In this document: piece by piece, positions 1-9,065 of the stretch
How positions within the stretch are numbered: the stretch's first letter is position 1
Layout of the letters: each line of letters starts with the position of its first letter
DNA from: Ornithinibacillus massiliensis
GTDB taxonomy: Bacteria > Bacillota > Bacilli > Bacillales > Amphibacillaceae
Assembly: GCF_018310345.1 (NCBI RefSeq)
Contig: NZ_JAGXBY010000008.1
Location: 27,047-91,046, forward strand
Length of the DNA: 64,000 bases
Direction: 5' to 3'
Translations under genes and position numbers: made by a program
Notes under the pieces: generated by a model
Databases searched by the model: none
What the model saw: the letters and a program-made list of their open reading frames with translations, nothing else
Told to the model about the DNA's origin: nothing

Positions 1-1929
1 ATCTAATCGTTGCTTACCACGTTTTATTATAAGTTGTGGCTGAATAAGGGTAACAGTTTGCTGATTAAACAAAACCGTTATTTCAAAGTAATATTCCTTT
101 TTAATAGCTTGAAGCAATGTGTTAACGGTAGGAATCGTTTTTGGTAAAACTGTTAAATGATCATTCTCTTTTAGCTTATTGTGAAGTGTAGCAGGTTTCT
201 CATTGATTAAGATTTGATTTTCCGCGACACCTAAATTAATTCTTTGCTTGTTTACATACAAAATAAATTCTTTTTCTTCAGGGAGTTTTTCGGTACTAAC
301 CATAGTGAAAAAGTCTTTAATCGTTCTCGGTGTACGTATTTCAATAATATCACGGTCTTGAATAATGTAATCCTTAGTTTGAAGTGAGTTATTGACATAG
401 TAGGTAGATTTTAATTCAAAAGTCGTTTCATTATATTTAATTTTGACTGGTGGTAAATCACCAACAAGCTCCTGTAATTTGACAATCGGCTGGTTGCCAT
501 CTGCTCCTTTCGTGATGTCAATTGTATCACCATTCTGTACGAAGCTATCTACAGTTGCTAGTTCATTATTTAACAGGATAGTCGGTGCCCCTCCAAATTC
601 TCCTGGTAATGTAATTTGTTTGCCATTTAGTGAAATAATCGATGCCATTCCTGGTTTACCGTATAGTTTATTGATTTCTATTCCGGCTTGGACTAAACAG
701 TCTCCAATAGTTAATTGCTTCAATTCAAACATTCTAATGGTTTGTTCGTTCACCTTCAGTGAAATATAATGAATCGGATTTTGTTTGGCTGCTATAGCAA
801 TTCCAATTGGTGTAACAAAATCGGGTCCTTTTGGAAGATTATCCGTTTTATTTAAAACTTGGATTGCATCAATATCTCGAATAGCTACTCGATTTGCTGG
901 TAACTGAAGTTTATTTGCCAGCCGGGTAGTGAGATCTGGGGTTTGACTACCGCCTCCTACTAACATAACAGCTTTAGGCTGTGCCCCATTTAATTGCAAT
1001 ATTTCCTTGGCAATGGCAGAAGCTAATCGATCAATGCTATTGTCAATATCAGCTACCAAATTCTCATAAGTTATCGTAGTTTCAAATCCTAATATATCTG
1101 CTACAGTAGCACTACCCTCCGTTACTATTTGTCGTTTCGTTACTTCAGCTAATGGGAAATCTAATAAATATGTATCACTTACCGCTTCTGTAATCTCATC
1201 CCCAGCAATAGGTACCATGCCATAGGCAACGACCGTACCGGTGTTGGTGATGGCGATATCACTAGTACCTGCACCAATATCTACTAACGCGACATTTAAA
1301 CGTCTCATGGATTCAGGTATTAACACTTGAATTGCGGCAATAGGTTCTAGTGTTAAAGCATCCATTTCCAAATTCACGCGGTTCAGTGCTGAAAGTAAAG
1401 ATTCGACCACTACTCTAGGTAAAAATGTCGCAATAATTTCTACTGATGCATGGTTACCAATTTGATCTATTAGGGAACCAATTCGCTCCTCATCAATTTT
1501 GTAATGGAGCACGGAATAACCTACACAATAATAGTTAGAAAAATCATGACCAGTTTCATCAGAAGAGATCTTTTGTTGTGCAGCATGTACTGCACTTAAC
1601 TCTAAGTGCTTGATTGTCTCATGCTCAGTAATTGGTTGTTGATTTAGTTCCAGTATAGCAGAGGATGTGATCGTTTTAAGTGATCTACCAGCTGCAGCTA
1701 CACAAACTTTACGTAATGGTCCATGGGAAGCCTCTAACATTACCTTCACTTCATTGATGACGTTAGCTACTTCTTCCACATGATGGATTTGCCCATCCAA
1801 CATCGATCGAACCTTATGCTCTTTCATACAATAATCAATTAGTGTATACGTAGAGTCATTTTTTTCTAAAATTACTCCCGTAACGGAACGGGTACCTATA
1901 TCTAAAGCAAATATGTAATCTTCTTTCAT
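1..1929 (-). CDS. FtsA/PilM-like actin-fold protein with C-terminal beta-grasp-like repeats (partial, runs off left edge)
   Basis: At least 643 codons, open to the window edge, so the C-terminus is missing. The start ATG at 1929 follows a GGGGG ribosome site. The N-terminal ~380 residues have the actin/Hsp70 nucleotide signature: ALDIGTRSVTG at residue 8, VDIGAGTSDIAI near 220 and VMLVGGGSQTPDL near 315, as in FtsA and PilM. After residue ~390 come short segments of the form 'LNGKxITL...VDSFVQNGDTIDI' that recall ubiquitin-like or SLBB beta-grasp domains, apparently in several copies. FtsA itself is about 420-440 residues, so this is a much longer paralogue. It is divergent from aroA. I recall similar 'cell division protein FtsA' homologues beside aroA-ccpA in other Bacillaceae. 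Its function is not known to me; a scaffold at the membrane or septum is inference. Confidence 0.8.
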   Translation of the reverse strand, partial: MKEDYIFALDIGTRSVTGVILEKNDSTYTLIDYCMKEHKVRSMLDGQIHHVEEVANVINEVKVMLEASHGPLRKVCVAAAGRSLKTITSSAILELNQQPITEHETIKHLELSAVHAAQQKISSDETGHDFSNYYCVGYSVLHYKIDEERIGSLIDQIGNHASVEIIATFLPRVVVESLLSALNRVNLEMDALTLEPIAAIQVLIPESMRRLNVALVDIGAGTSDIAITNTGTVVAYGMVPIAGDEITEAVSDTYLLDFPLAEVTKRQIVTEGSATVADILGFETTITYENLVADIDNSIDRLASAIAKEILQLNGAQPKAVMLVGGGSQTPDLTTRLANKLQLPANRVAIRDIDAIQVLNKTDNLPKGPDFVTPIGIAIAAKQNPIHYISLKVNEQTIRMFELKQLTIGDCLVQAGIEINKLYGKPGMASIISLNGKQITLPGEFGGAPTILLNNELATVDSFVQNGDTIDITKGADGNQPIVKLQELVGDLPPVKIKYNETTFELKSTYYVNNSLQTKDYIIQDRDIIEIRTPRTIKDFFTMVSTEKLPEEKEFILYVNKQRINLGVAENQILINEKPATLHNKLKENDHLTVLPKTIPTVNTLLQAIKKEYYFEITVLFNQQTVTLIQPQLIIKRGKQRLD

Positions 1930-2009
1930 TATGTAAATCCCCCTAAATTGATAGCTATTGATATACCATCGTCATTCTAACTAAATCTACTATTATTATA
2001 AACTTTAAG

Positions 2010-2038
2010 ATGACAAAGAGAAAATTATTAGCTATAAT
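2010..2038 (+). promoter_or_regulatory. Probable sigma-A promoter of aroA
   Basis: ATGACA at 2010-2015 and TATAAT at 2033-2038 are separated by 17 bp. This gives a start near 2045, about 55 nt ahead of the aroA start codon. Confidence 0.65.
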
Positions 2039-2099
2039 TGGGTCACATTAAGTAGAAGAATCTATTCTAATTGTAGTTTTCCTTTCAGGAGGCATATAC

Positions 2100-3176
2100 A
2101 TGAATCACAATGAACTAGACCAATTAAGGCATCGACTTGATGATGTTAACTTACAAATACTTGAACTTGTGAATTTACGAGCAGCTATTGTAAAGCAAAT
2201 TGGTCATATCAAAAATAACCAAGGGATGAAGCGTTTTGATCCTGTAAGAGAAAGAGAAATGTTAGATCATTTAATTCAACATAATAATGGTCCATTTGAT
2301 AATTCAACCATTGAACATATTTTTAAAGAAATATTTAAGGCTGGATTAGAGTTAATTGAGGATGATCATCGTAAAGAATTGTTAGTTTCTCGGAAGCGTA
2401 AGCCTGAGAATACCGTCATCGACATTAAAGGGGAAAAAGTTGGCGATGGAGCGACTCATTACGTTATGGGTCCTTGTGCAGTAGAAAGCTATGATCAAGT
2501 GAGAGAAGTCGCAAAGGCTGTTAAAGCGAATGGCATAAAACTGTTTCGGGGTGGAGCATTTAAACCAAGAACTTCCCCATATGATTTTCAAGGGTTAGGG
2601 CTCGAGGGGCTGAAAATTCTTAGACAGGTGGCAGATGAATTTGATCTAGCAGTAGTTAGTGAAATCGTCAATCCCGCTCATATTGAAACTGCTCTTAATT
2701 ATGTTGATGTAATTCAAATTGGGGCAAGAAACATGCAAAATTTTGAATTACTGAAGGCGGCAGGAGAGGTTGATAAGCCAGTCTTATTAAAGCGAGGATT
2801 GTCCGCAACAATTTCAGAATTTATCAATGCAGCAGAGTATATAATTTCTCGAGGAAATGGAAATATTATTCTATGTGAACGAGGAATACGCACGTATGAA
2901 ACAGCGACTAGAAATACATTAGATATATCTGCAGTACCGATATTGAAGCAAGAGACACATTTACCTGTAATGGTTGACGTGACACACTCAACAGGTAGAA
3001 GAGATTTATTAATACCAACTGCAAAGGCAGCTTTAGCGATTGGAGCGGACGGTATTATGGCAGAGGTTCACCCCGACCCTGCAGTTGCACTATCTGATTC
3101 TAGACAGCAAATGGATATTGAGATGTTTGAAAACTTCTTACAAGAGTTATCTAAATACACTTCATCTATTGGCTAG
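2100..3176 (+). CDS. aroA: Bifunctional chorismate mutase / 3-deoxy-7-phosphoheptulonate (DAHP) synthase
   Basis: 358 residues, the usual length of the Bacillus AroA(G) fusion enzyme. Residues ~1-85 are an AroQ-type helical chorismate mutase ([20 protein letters not shown]). The rest is the DAHP synthase barrel, with [44 protein letters not shown] and [12 protein letters not shown]. It condenses phosphoenolpyruvate and erythrose 4-phosphate as the first step of aromatic amino acid synthesis. In the Bacillus enzyme the mutase domain also serves as the sensor for feedback control by prephenate and chorismate. The start ATG follows AGGAGG with good spacing. ccpA follows on the same strand after about 300 nt, as in B. 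subtilis. Confidence 0.96.
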   Translation: MNHNELDQLRHRLDDVNLQILELVNLRAAIVKQIGHIKNNQGMKRFDPVREREMLDHLIQHNNGPFDNSTIEHIFKEIFKAGLELIEDDHRKELLVSRKRKPENTVIDIKGEKVGDGATHYVMGPCAVESYDQVREVAKAVKANGIKLFRGGAFKPRTSPYDFQGLGLEGLKILRQVADEFDLAVVSEIVNPAHIETALNYVDVIQIGARNMQNFELLKAAGEVDKPVLLKRGLSATISEFINAAEYIISRGNGNIILCERGIRTYETATRNTLDISAVPILKQETHLPVMVDVTHSTGRRDLLIPTAKAALAIGADGIMAEVHPDPAVALSDSRQQMDIEMFENFLQELSKYTSSIG

Positions 3177-3292
3177 AAGAGTTTGATTCAATTGGGGTCA
3201 AGCTCTCTTTCTTGTTGCATAAGTACCAGCATGTATTATAGCTCATTCACTTTTAATATAGTCAATATCGACTAAGAAGGAGAGGAGTTGAC

Positions 3293-3361
3293 ATGCAACA
3301 CCAGCAACTTATGTCGACATACCTCAATAAAGGGGATATGTCTCCATTTCTTATAGCTTAG
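3293..3361 (+). CDS. Short leader-like ORF (22 codons) upstream of ccpA
   Basis: An ATG at 3293 sits behind a strong AAGGAGAGGAG ribosome site and opens a 22-residue frame (MQHQQLMSTYLN... ending FLIA). No homologue is recognised. The ribosome site is as good as those of the real genes nearby, so translation is plausible. The stop codon coincides with the first arm of a stem described separately. It may be a regulatory leader peptide for ccpA or a small protein in its own right. Confidence 0.4.
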   Translation: MQHQQLMSTYLNKGDMSPFLIA

Positions 3362-3427
3362 CCAGTCTCTATTCTACGCGGCTGGTTATGCTGCTGTTAA
3401 ATTTTTTGTGTTTTTTATCGCGGTAGA
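3359..3427 (+). promoter_or_regulatory. Possible competing RNA stems between the short ORF and ccpA
   Basis: 3359-3365 (tagccag) can pair with 3382-3388 (ctggtta, one wobble pair). Part of that loop, 3373-3380 (tctacgcg), can instead pair with 3419-3427 (cgcggtaga, one bulge). The two stems cannot be simply nested, so they compete or form a pseudoknot. A U-rich stretch lies between them at 3400-3418. This is attenuator-like geometry, but it is unproven. Confidence 0.3.
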
Positions 3428-3484
3428 GTATGATTGTTAATAGAATATTTCATGTCGAATGGAACGGAATTAGGAGGTTATAAA

Positions 3485-4480
3485 ATGACAGTTACAATAT
3501 ATGATGTAGCAAGAGAGGCAAATGTTTCCATGGCAACCGTTTCCCGTGTTGTAAATGGTAACCCTAATGTAAAACCAACAACTAGAAAGAAGGTATTGGC
3601 AACGATAGAGCGATTGGGCTATCGTCCAAATGCAGTCGCACGTGGGCTAGCTAGTAAAAAGACTACAACTGTAGGCGCGATTATTCCAGATATTTCTAGT
3701 ATATTTTTTGCAGAATTAGCGCGAGGAATTGAAGATATAGCGACAATGTATAAATACAATATTATCTTGAGTAATTCTGATCAAAATAAGGATAAAGAGC
3801 TTCAATTAATTAATACGATGCTTGAAAAACAAGTAGATGGAATTATCTTTATGGGTGGAAATATAACACAAGAGCATATCCACCAATTTTCAACTGCTTC
3901 CGTTCCAGTAGTATTAGCTGCTACCTATGATGGTACAGAAGCTACTCCTTCAGTCAATATTGATTATGAAGTTGCTGCATATGAAGCAGCAAAAAATTTA
4001 ATTGATAAAGGAAATAAACGTTTGGCGTTTATTAATGGTAATGAAGAAGAAACCATTAATCAGTTAAAATATCAAGGCTATTTACGTGCTTTAAAAGAAG
4101 CATTGATTGAGCCTGTTGCAGATTATGTTGTAAATGGTGATTACACGTACGAATCTGGAATCAAAGCAGTTGAGCAATTTATGAGCTTATCACAAAAGCC
4201 TACTGCAGTATTTGCAGCTTCAGATGCTATTGCCCTTGGTGCAATCCATGGTGCACAAGATTTAGGATATCGTGTTCCAGAGGACTTAGAAGTCTTTGGA
4301 TTTGATAATACAAAATTAGCTAATATGGTTCGCCCTACCTTATCTACTGTTGTGCAGCCAATGTATGATATTGGTGCTGTAGCGATGCGTCTATTGACTA
4401 AATATATGAACAAAGAAGAAGTAGAAGAGAAAAAGGTAGTATTGCCACATCGTCTTGTCGAAAGAAACTCAACAAAGTAA
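3485..4480 (+). CDS. ccpA: Catabolite control protein A (LacI-family regulator)
   Basis: 331 residues. The start ATG at 3485 was chosen because TTAGGAGG lies directly upstream and the protein then begins [15 protein letters not shown] as in other CcpA proteins; the frame stays open 17 codons further upstream without a ribosome site. Residues 1-60 form the LacI helix-turn-helix and hinge ([18 protein letters not shown], then [15 protein letters not shown]). The rest is a periplasmic-binding-protein fold that in this family binds HPr-Ser46-P. CcpA binds cre sites and controls carbon metabolism genes. Possible targets in this window are citZ at 62.8 kb and the universal stress gene at 29.1 kb, where cre-like sites can be seen. 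Confidence 0.95.
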   Translation: MTVTIYDVAREANVSMATVSRVVNGNPNVKPTTRKKVLATIERLGYRPNAVARGLASKKTTTVGAIIPDISSIFFAELARGIEDIATMYKYNIILSNSDQNKDKELQLINTMLEKQVDGIIFMGGNITQEHIHQFSTASVPVVLAATYDGTEATPSVNIDYEVAAYEAAKNLIDKGNKRLAFINGNEEETINQLKYQGYLRALKEALIEPVADYVVNGDYTYESGIKAVEQFMSLSQKPTAVFAASDAIALGAIHGAQDLGYRVPEDLEVFGFDNTKLANMVRPTLSTVVQPMYDIGAVAMRLLTKYMNKEEVEEKKVVLPHRLVERNSTK

Positions 4481-4539
4481 TATAAATGTCGATATATAAG
4501 ATATAGCGTTTATGAAGCAGAAGTTTGGGGAGAGGGAAT

Positions 4540-5364
4540 ATGAGAAAAAGAGATCTATTAACTCCAATCGGCATTACCATAGGCTTTATTATGATTATGG
4601 CGGCGATACTATCAAATGCAGGTGCAGAAGGGTTTGTATCGTTCCTCGATATTTCTTCCATTCTAATAGTATTAGGTGGAGTAGTAGGTTCATTATTAAT
4701 TAACTTTAAAATGGACCAAATTAAATTAACAGGAAGAGTAGTGAAAGAATCCTTTCATCAAAATGAACAAAAACTTCCTGAATTAATTAATCTATTTATT
4801 CGACTTTCTGAACGCGCAAGACGCGAGGGAATATTAGCTTTAGAAAATGAATTAGAAGACGTGGATGATCCATTTATCAAAAAGGGTATTCTCTTAGCCG
4901 TTGACGGTATTGAACCAGAAGTAATTCACGATATTATGAATGCTGAGATTACGGCAATGGAGGAACGTCATTATCGTGGAAGAATGATTATTGAAAAATG
5001 CGGGGAATATGCGCCAGCATGGGGAATGATTGGAACATTAATTGGCTTAGTGCTGATGTTAAATAATTTGACAGATCCCGCTACACTCGGTCCTAGTATG
5101 GCAGTTGCTCTTTTAACTACCTTATATGGAACGGTGCTTGCTAACCTTGTATTTATACCGATGGCAAGTAAGCTAGAGAGTAAAACAGAGGAAGAGGTTT
5201 TTATCAAGCAAATTATCATTGAAGGTGTTATTGGTGTTCAATCAGGTCAGAATCCTCGAATACTCGAAGAGAAGCTAGGAGCCTTTTTAACAGATGATAC
5301 GAAGGATAAGGATGCAGTCGAAGAAGGGTCTTCGTATGTGGGGGATGGCCTAAATGAAGCGTAG
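4540..5364 (+). CDS. motP: Flagellar motor stator protein MotP (MotA family, Na+-type)
   Basis: 274 residues. The start at 4540 follows a GGGGAGAGGG ribosome site. Four membrane segments are visible (about 7-25, 33-50, 155-175, 185-205). The conserved MotA/PomA region reads GEYAPAWGMIGTLIGLVLML and then LYGTVLANLVFIPMASKLESK, with charged cytoplasmic residues between the helix pairs that in the family contact FliG. It forms a stator with MotS, whose start codon overlaps the motP stop by 11 nt, so the pair is translationally coupled. The position directly after ccpA matches B. subtilis motPS (formerly ytxDE), the Na+-driven stator. Confidence 0.93.
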   Translation: MRKRDLLTPIGITIGFIMIMAAILSNAGAEGFVSFLDISSILIVLGGVVGSLLINFKMDQIKLTGRVVKESFHQNEQKLPELINLFIRLSERARREGILALENELEDVDDPFIKKGILLAVDGIEPEVIHDIMNAEITAMEERHYRGRMIIEKCGEYAPAWGMIGTLIGLVLMLNNLTDPATLGPSMAVALLTTLYGTVLANLVFIPMASKLESKTEEEVFIKQIIIEGVIGVQSGQNPRILEEKLGAFLTDDTKDKDAVEEGSSYVGDGLNEA

Positions 5365-6133
5365 AGAAGGAAGAAAAAACGTAAAAAAGGGTGCACCGAA
5401 ATGGATGGTAACGTACTCCGATATGGTCACTTTAATATTAGTTTTTTTCATCTTACTATTCTCTATGTCTCAGATTGACTCTGCTAAATTTGAAGCGATT
5501 TCTGAATCGTTTAAGAATCGGATGATTTTTGATTTCTTCCCATCTCCTGTCCCGATGGATAATCCTACGGAAAACACAAGCACGGAAGAAAAGGGTCAGA
5601 CTACAAATGAGTTTGATATGCCTGTTAATGATGATAAAAAGTCCAAACCAGACTCCGATACAGCTGAGGATTCTCTAAGTAATTTGATGGACGAAGTAGA
5701 AGCATACTTGGACGAGCATAGTCTAAACCATGTAATATCCGCTAATCGTTCTGAACGTGGAGTAGAATTAGTGTTACAGGATAGTATTTTATTTGATTCC
5801 GGAGAGGCTGATATTCTCCCATCGGCACACCCCTTCCTAACAAAGGTAGGAAATTTACTATCACAAATCAATAATGATATTAAAGTAGAAGGACATACGG
5901 ATGATGTACCAATGTCTAGTTACCGATACCCATCGAACTGGGAGCTATCTGGAGCACGTGCAAGTAGTGTAGTTAGGCTATTAGTAGATGAGAACAAATT
6001 GGATGAAGACAGGTTCTCCATTGCCGGTTATAGTGACACAAAACCTCTTGTCCCGAATGATAGTGCTAGTAATCGAAGCAAAAATAGAAGAGTTGAAATA
6101 GTTATTTTGGAAGAATCCTATACAGAGAGTTAA
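5354..6133 (+). CDS. motS: Flagellar motor stator protein MotS (MotB family, Na+-type)
   Basis: 259 residues with a short basic N-terminus, one membrane helix containing the ion-binding aspartate (PKWMVTYSDMVTLILVFFIL, Asp23), a low-complexity linker (~65-110) and a C-terminal OmpA-like peptidoglycan-binding domain (VEGHTDDVPM, NWELSGARASSVVRLL, NRSKNRRVEI). MotB-family proteins anchor the stator to the wall, and the aspartate carries the coupling ion. Overlap with motP and the synteny point to the Na+ form, but ion selectivity cannot be read with certainty from sequence. Confidence 0.93.
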   Translation: MKRREGRKNVKKGAPKWMVTYSDMVTLILVFFILLFSMSQIDSAKFEAISESFKNRMIFDFFPSPVPMDNPTENTSTEEKGQTTNEFDMPVNDDKKSKPDSDTAEDSLSNLMDEVEAYLDEHSLNHVISANRSERGVELVLQDSILFDSGEADILPSAHPFLTKVGNLLSQINNDIKVEGHTDDVPMSSYRYPSNWELSGARASSVVRLLVDENKLDEDRFSIAGYSDTKPLVPNDSASNRSKNRRVEIVILEESYTES

Positions 6134-6361
6134 AGAGGATAAGACAGTAAGAAGTAATGGTATGGTTGAAATAAGAAACGATTAATAGAGTTGTGCGTTG
6201 AGTACATATGTAGACTCCACGAGTAGAGCCCCCAGGATGAGAATGCTGGTATCTAAGGCGTAATTTTCTTGGGTAATGGCTCGATGTGGAATTATTCCTT
6301 AAAAAGGTAGATGTATTAATCTCTTATCGTTTCCTTTACCTATTCCTATTCTTTTAATGTC
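6134..6361. repeat. Gap with imperfect nested inverted repeat, possibly a decayed copy of the large intergenic repeat
   Basis: This gap between the convergent motS and acuC genes has no gene. Loosely nested complementary blocks can be seen: cgattaatagag near 6179 with ctcttatcg near 6331, ccacgag near 6216 with ctcgatgtgg near 6279, and gagcc near 6223 with ggctc near 6278. It also contains gtagactcc, found in the better copies at 17.6, 19.2 and 30.7 kb. Transcription from both sides probably ends here. The relation to the repeat family is weak. Confidence 0.3.
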
Positions 6362-7516
6362 TTATCCTCTTTTTACTTTTGTATACTTTAATAAGTAGTC
6401 TAGGTTAGATTTATTTTTCTCTTCAATTTCTTTTTTACGAGGAATCGTCGGGATCTCTTCCGTTTTATCGTGCCATGTTGTAGGTAAAGTTACTGGCGAT
6501 TCTGTTTGCCACTCCTGGATCCATGAAGGGGGGAGAAGCCCTTGAAGCGGCTTTTCATCCTTCATAACATTCCAGATTTGTGCCCATGCTCTTGGGACTA
6601 CTCGCCATATATCATAACCCCCTCCGCCTAATGCAATCCACCTTCCATTACAATACGTATTACTGATTTGTAATGCAACTTCGGGAATTTTTTCAAAGGT
6701 AGTCATAGAACCGCATAAATGTGTTAATGGATCATAGAAATGGGAATCTGCACCATTTTGAGTAATGATAATATCTGGTTTAAAGAATTCGGCTATTTCC
6801 CAAATAGCGGTCTCATAACTCTCGATATAAGATTTATCTTGGGTGAAGGCATCTATTGGTAAATTGAAGCTGTATCCATGTCCTTCTTTAATTCCTCGTT
6901 CTGTAACCTTTCCAGTGCCAGGGAAAAGATACCTTCCTGTTTCATGGATAGAAAAGGTACAAACGTTAGGGTCATCATAAAACGCCTCTTGTACGCCATC
7001 ACCATGATGGGCATCGGTATCGATATATAATACCTTTAAATGAAAGTGTTGTCGGATGTATTGAATAGCAATTGCTGCATCATTGTAAATACAAAATCCT
7101 GATGCTCTCCGTTTAAAACCATGATGCAGTCCACCTGCAAAATTCACTGCTCTAGTAGCGCCATCCTTTAATACGGCATCCACTGCAGTGAGTGTTGCTC
7201 CTACTATTTGAGTAGCTGCTTTATGCATGTTTGGGAAGACGGGAGTATCCTCTGTACCTAATCCAAACCGATTTAAATCATCTTTAGATAAAGTCATAGC
7301 TGATTTTACTGCCCGAATATATGCTGGTTCATGAAGTAACAGAATTTCATCATCTTCTGCTTCGCGGGGTTTGATGATATGAATGTCAGATAGTTGGCCA
7401 GATTTTTCTAGTAAATCTTTTGTAAGTACTACTCGTTTCTGGTTGAAAGGGTGTTCATCGTGGAAGTGATAGTTTAAAAGTGAATAATCAAAAACAAATT
7501 TTATGTTTGGATTCAT
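6362..7516 (-). CDS. acuC: AcuC, class I/II histone-deacetylase-like protein deacetylase
   Basis: 384 residues. The histone deacetylase fold shows in NFAGGLHHGFKRRASGFCIYND, the metal-binding and charge-relay block YIDTDAHHGDGVQEAFYDD, NGADSHFYDPLTHLCG, and GGGGYD. In B. subtilis AcuC removes the acetyl group that AcuA adds to acetyl-CoA synthetase, reactivating it. It is the last gene of an acuA-acuB-acuC unit: its start codon overlaps the acuB stop by 4 nt. Catalytic histidines and aspartates all appear present, so the enzyme should be active. Confidence 0.94.
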   Translation of the reverse strand: MNPNIKFVFDYSLLNYHFHDEHPFNQKRVVLTKDLLEKSGQLSDIHIIKPREAEDDEILLLHEPAYIRAVKSAMTLSKDDLNRFGLGTEDTPVFPNMHKAATQIVGATLTAVDAVLKDGATRAVNFAGGLHHGFKRRASGFCIYNDAAIAIQYIRQHFHLKVLYIDTDAHHGDGVQEAFYDDPNVCTFSIHETGRYLFPGTGKVTERGIKEGHGYSFNLPIDAFTQDKSYIESYETAIWEIAEFFKPDIIITQNGADSHFYDPLTHLCGSMTTFEKIPEVALQISNTYCNGRWIALGGGGYDIWRVVPRAWAQIWNVMKDEKPLQGLLPPSWIQEWQTESPVTLPTTWHDKTEEIPTIPRKKEIEEKNKSNLDYLLKYTKVKRG

Positions 7517-8166
7517 AGTCTAGGCTCCGGAATGTTATTTGGCCACATCAACTCATACCCTGCAACACGTAAATCTCTGATAATAGGTAGTGGATTCATT
7601 GTTTGAACGCGAAAGACTAATATTTTATAATCAGGATCATTTCTAAATGGATAAACTAATACAGAAGAAATGTTAACACTTCGTTTTCCAAAAATAGATG
7701 CAACTTCAGGTAATATACCTGGTTTATGTGGAACTTTCACTTCTATATGAGAACTTTGAACATGGGTTCCGGTTAGCTGAATTAACGTATAAAGCAAATC
7801 CTTCTCCGTGATCACACCTACAAGTTTGTCATGATGAACAACAGGTAGACATGCAATTTCTCGGTCATAAAAAATTCTAGCTACCTCTTCAACAAAATCT
7901 AATGGATGTGCGGTTAAGACAGGGCTTGACATAATCGAAGAGATTTCTTTCTCTAAGATATTACTATTGGAATCAGCAGATGAAAAGATAGATGGGCTTG
8001 CGTCTCGGACATCTCGATCTGATACTATTCCAACAACCAAATTATCTTTGTCCACAATTGGTATATGTCTAATTTTGTATTCCACTAATAATTCGTGTGC
8101 TTTAGCAATGGAATCGGTTGGGTTTAAAGTCACAACATTACGGTTCATTATTTCTTCAACATGCAT
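7513..8166 (-). CDS. acuB: AcuB, CBS-pair and ACT-domain protein
   Basis: 217 residues. Two CBS domains fill residues ~1-135 (MHVEEIMNRNVVTLNPTDSI, VGIVSDRDVRDA; SSPVLTAHPLDFVEE, LVGVITEKDLL). An ACT-like domain follows from ~143 (HIEVKVPHKPGILPEVASIF). CBS pairs usually bind adenine nucleotides and ACT domains bind small ligands. The exact role of AcuB in acetoin/acetate use is still unclear to my knowledge. It overlaps acuA by 1 nt and acuC by 4 nt, so the three are co-translated. Confidence 0.93.
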   Translation of the reverse strand: MHVEEIMNRNVVTLNPTDSIAKAHELLVEYKIRHIPIVDKDNLVVGIVSDRDVRDASPSIFSSADSNSNILEKEISSIMSSPVLTAHPLDFVEEVARIFYDREIACLPVVHHDKLVGVITEKDLLYTLIQLTGTHVQSSHIEVKVPHKPGILPEVASIFGKRSVNISSVLVYPFRNDPDYKILVFRVQTMNPLPIIRDLRVAGYELMWPNNIPEPRL

Positions 8167-8819
8167 TACAGACCCTCCCTAAAACTTCGTAATTGGTATC
8201 GTTTTAGAAATCTAAGCTTTTCAAATTGGTTGATAGATGCTTCATCGACCTTCGAACCAATCCGTACCATTAAACAATTCGCTGGGTGTGAAATAATTTC
8301 AGGGTCATCCGTTGGAGCAGGTAGTAGTCCACCAGAAGCCATCATTTTTTCCATTACTTTGCGATATTCCCAAATACTTAAATTGGTTCCTTTTAAATCC
8401 CAGTGCCAATAATATTCCGTAGAAATAATAATATAATGTTCCATAAAAGGATCCATCATGGAAACATGGAGGAGATTAGAAGCCACTTTTCCCCCTCGAT
8501 AGTCTGGAATTACTTCAATAGCCCCTAGTTCAATCAAATTAGTCATTTGGAAGGTTGACCATCTTTCTAAGGGGTCGGGGTAAAGGTAGGTTACATAACC
8601 AATAATAGTGTTCTGTTCTCTAGCAATGATAATTCGGCCATCAGGTAAATCAGCAATACCCATCAGTGCTTGAAATTGGTTAGGTGCAGGGCGAAAGGAA
8701 TTTAAATCTGGATGAAATTCGTACCTAGCTAACTCTAAAGAGGAGATAGGTCCTTCAATAATGAGTAACTTATCTTTTACTTGATGTTCCATTTTGTTAT
8801 ACGTTTTGATATGTTCCAT
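8166..8819 (-). CDS. acuA: AcuA, GNAT-family protein acetyltransferase
   Basis: 217 residues. The start ATG at 8819 has a GGTGGTG ribosome site; a second in-frame ATG nine codons on has none. The GNAT core is seen in RIIIAREQNTIIGYVTYLYPDP, LIELGAIEVIPDYRGGKVASNLL and the following helix. In B. subtilis AcuA acetylates the active-site lysine of acetyl-CoA synthetase (AcsA) and switches it off. It is the first gene of acuABC. In B. subtilis acsA is divergent from acuA, whereas here the next gene upstream is a penicillin-binding protein, so acsA must lie elsewhere or be absent. Confidence 0.93.
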   Translation of the reverse strand: MEHIKTYNKMEHQVKDKLLIIEGPISSLELARYEFHPDLNSFRPAPNQFQALMGIADLPDGRIIIAREQNTIIGYVTYLYPDPLERWSTFQMTNLIELGAIEVIPDYRGGKVASNLLHVSMMDPFMEHYIIISTEYYWHWDLKGTNLSIWEYRKVMEKMMASGGLLPAPTDDPEIISHPANCLMVRIGSKVDEASINQFEKLRFLKRYQLRSFREGL

Positions 8820-9008
8820 GTTTTCACCACCGAATTATCTTGTTACATTATATTATACAGGATTATCGTTGTAATTTTTAGTCTTTTTTAGAACAAAGAA
8901 GAAGAAGGGCAGGTTTTCTTTTAGTAGGGATTCTATCTGAACATCCGTATTATACTTTACCTGGAAAGGGACTATATTTGTAGTTTATCTTACCTGATTA
9001 TTCTACAT

Positions 9009-9054
9009 GAAAAAAAGCTTGTAGAGAAAATTTACGTACTCTCTCTACAAGCTT
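9009..9054 (-). terminator. Rho-independent terminator of the penicillin-binding protein gene
   Basis: A 12-bp perfect stem (9015-9026 with 9043-9054, aagcttgtagag) is followed on the minus strand by a run of seven T. It begins about 10 nt after the stop codon. Confidence 0.9.
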
Positions 9055-9065
9055 AAAATGAAGGG

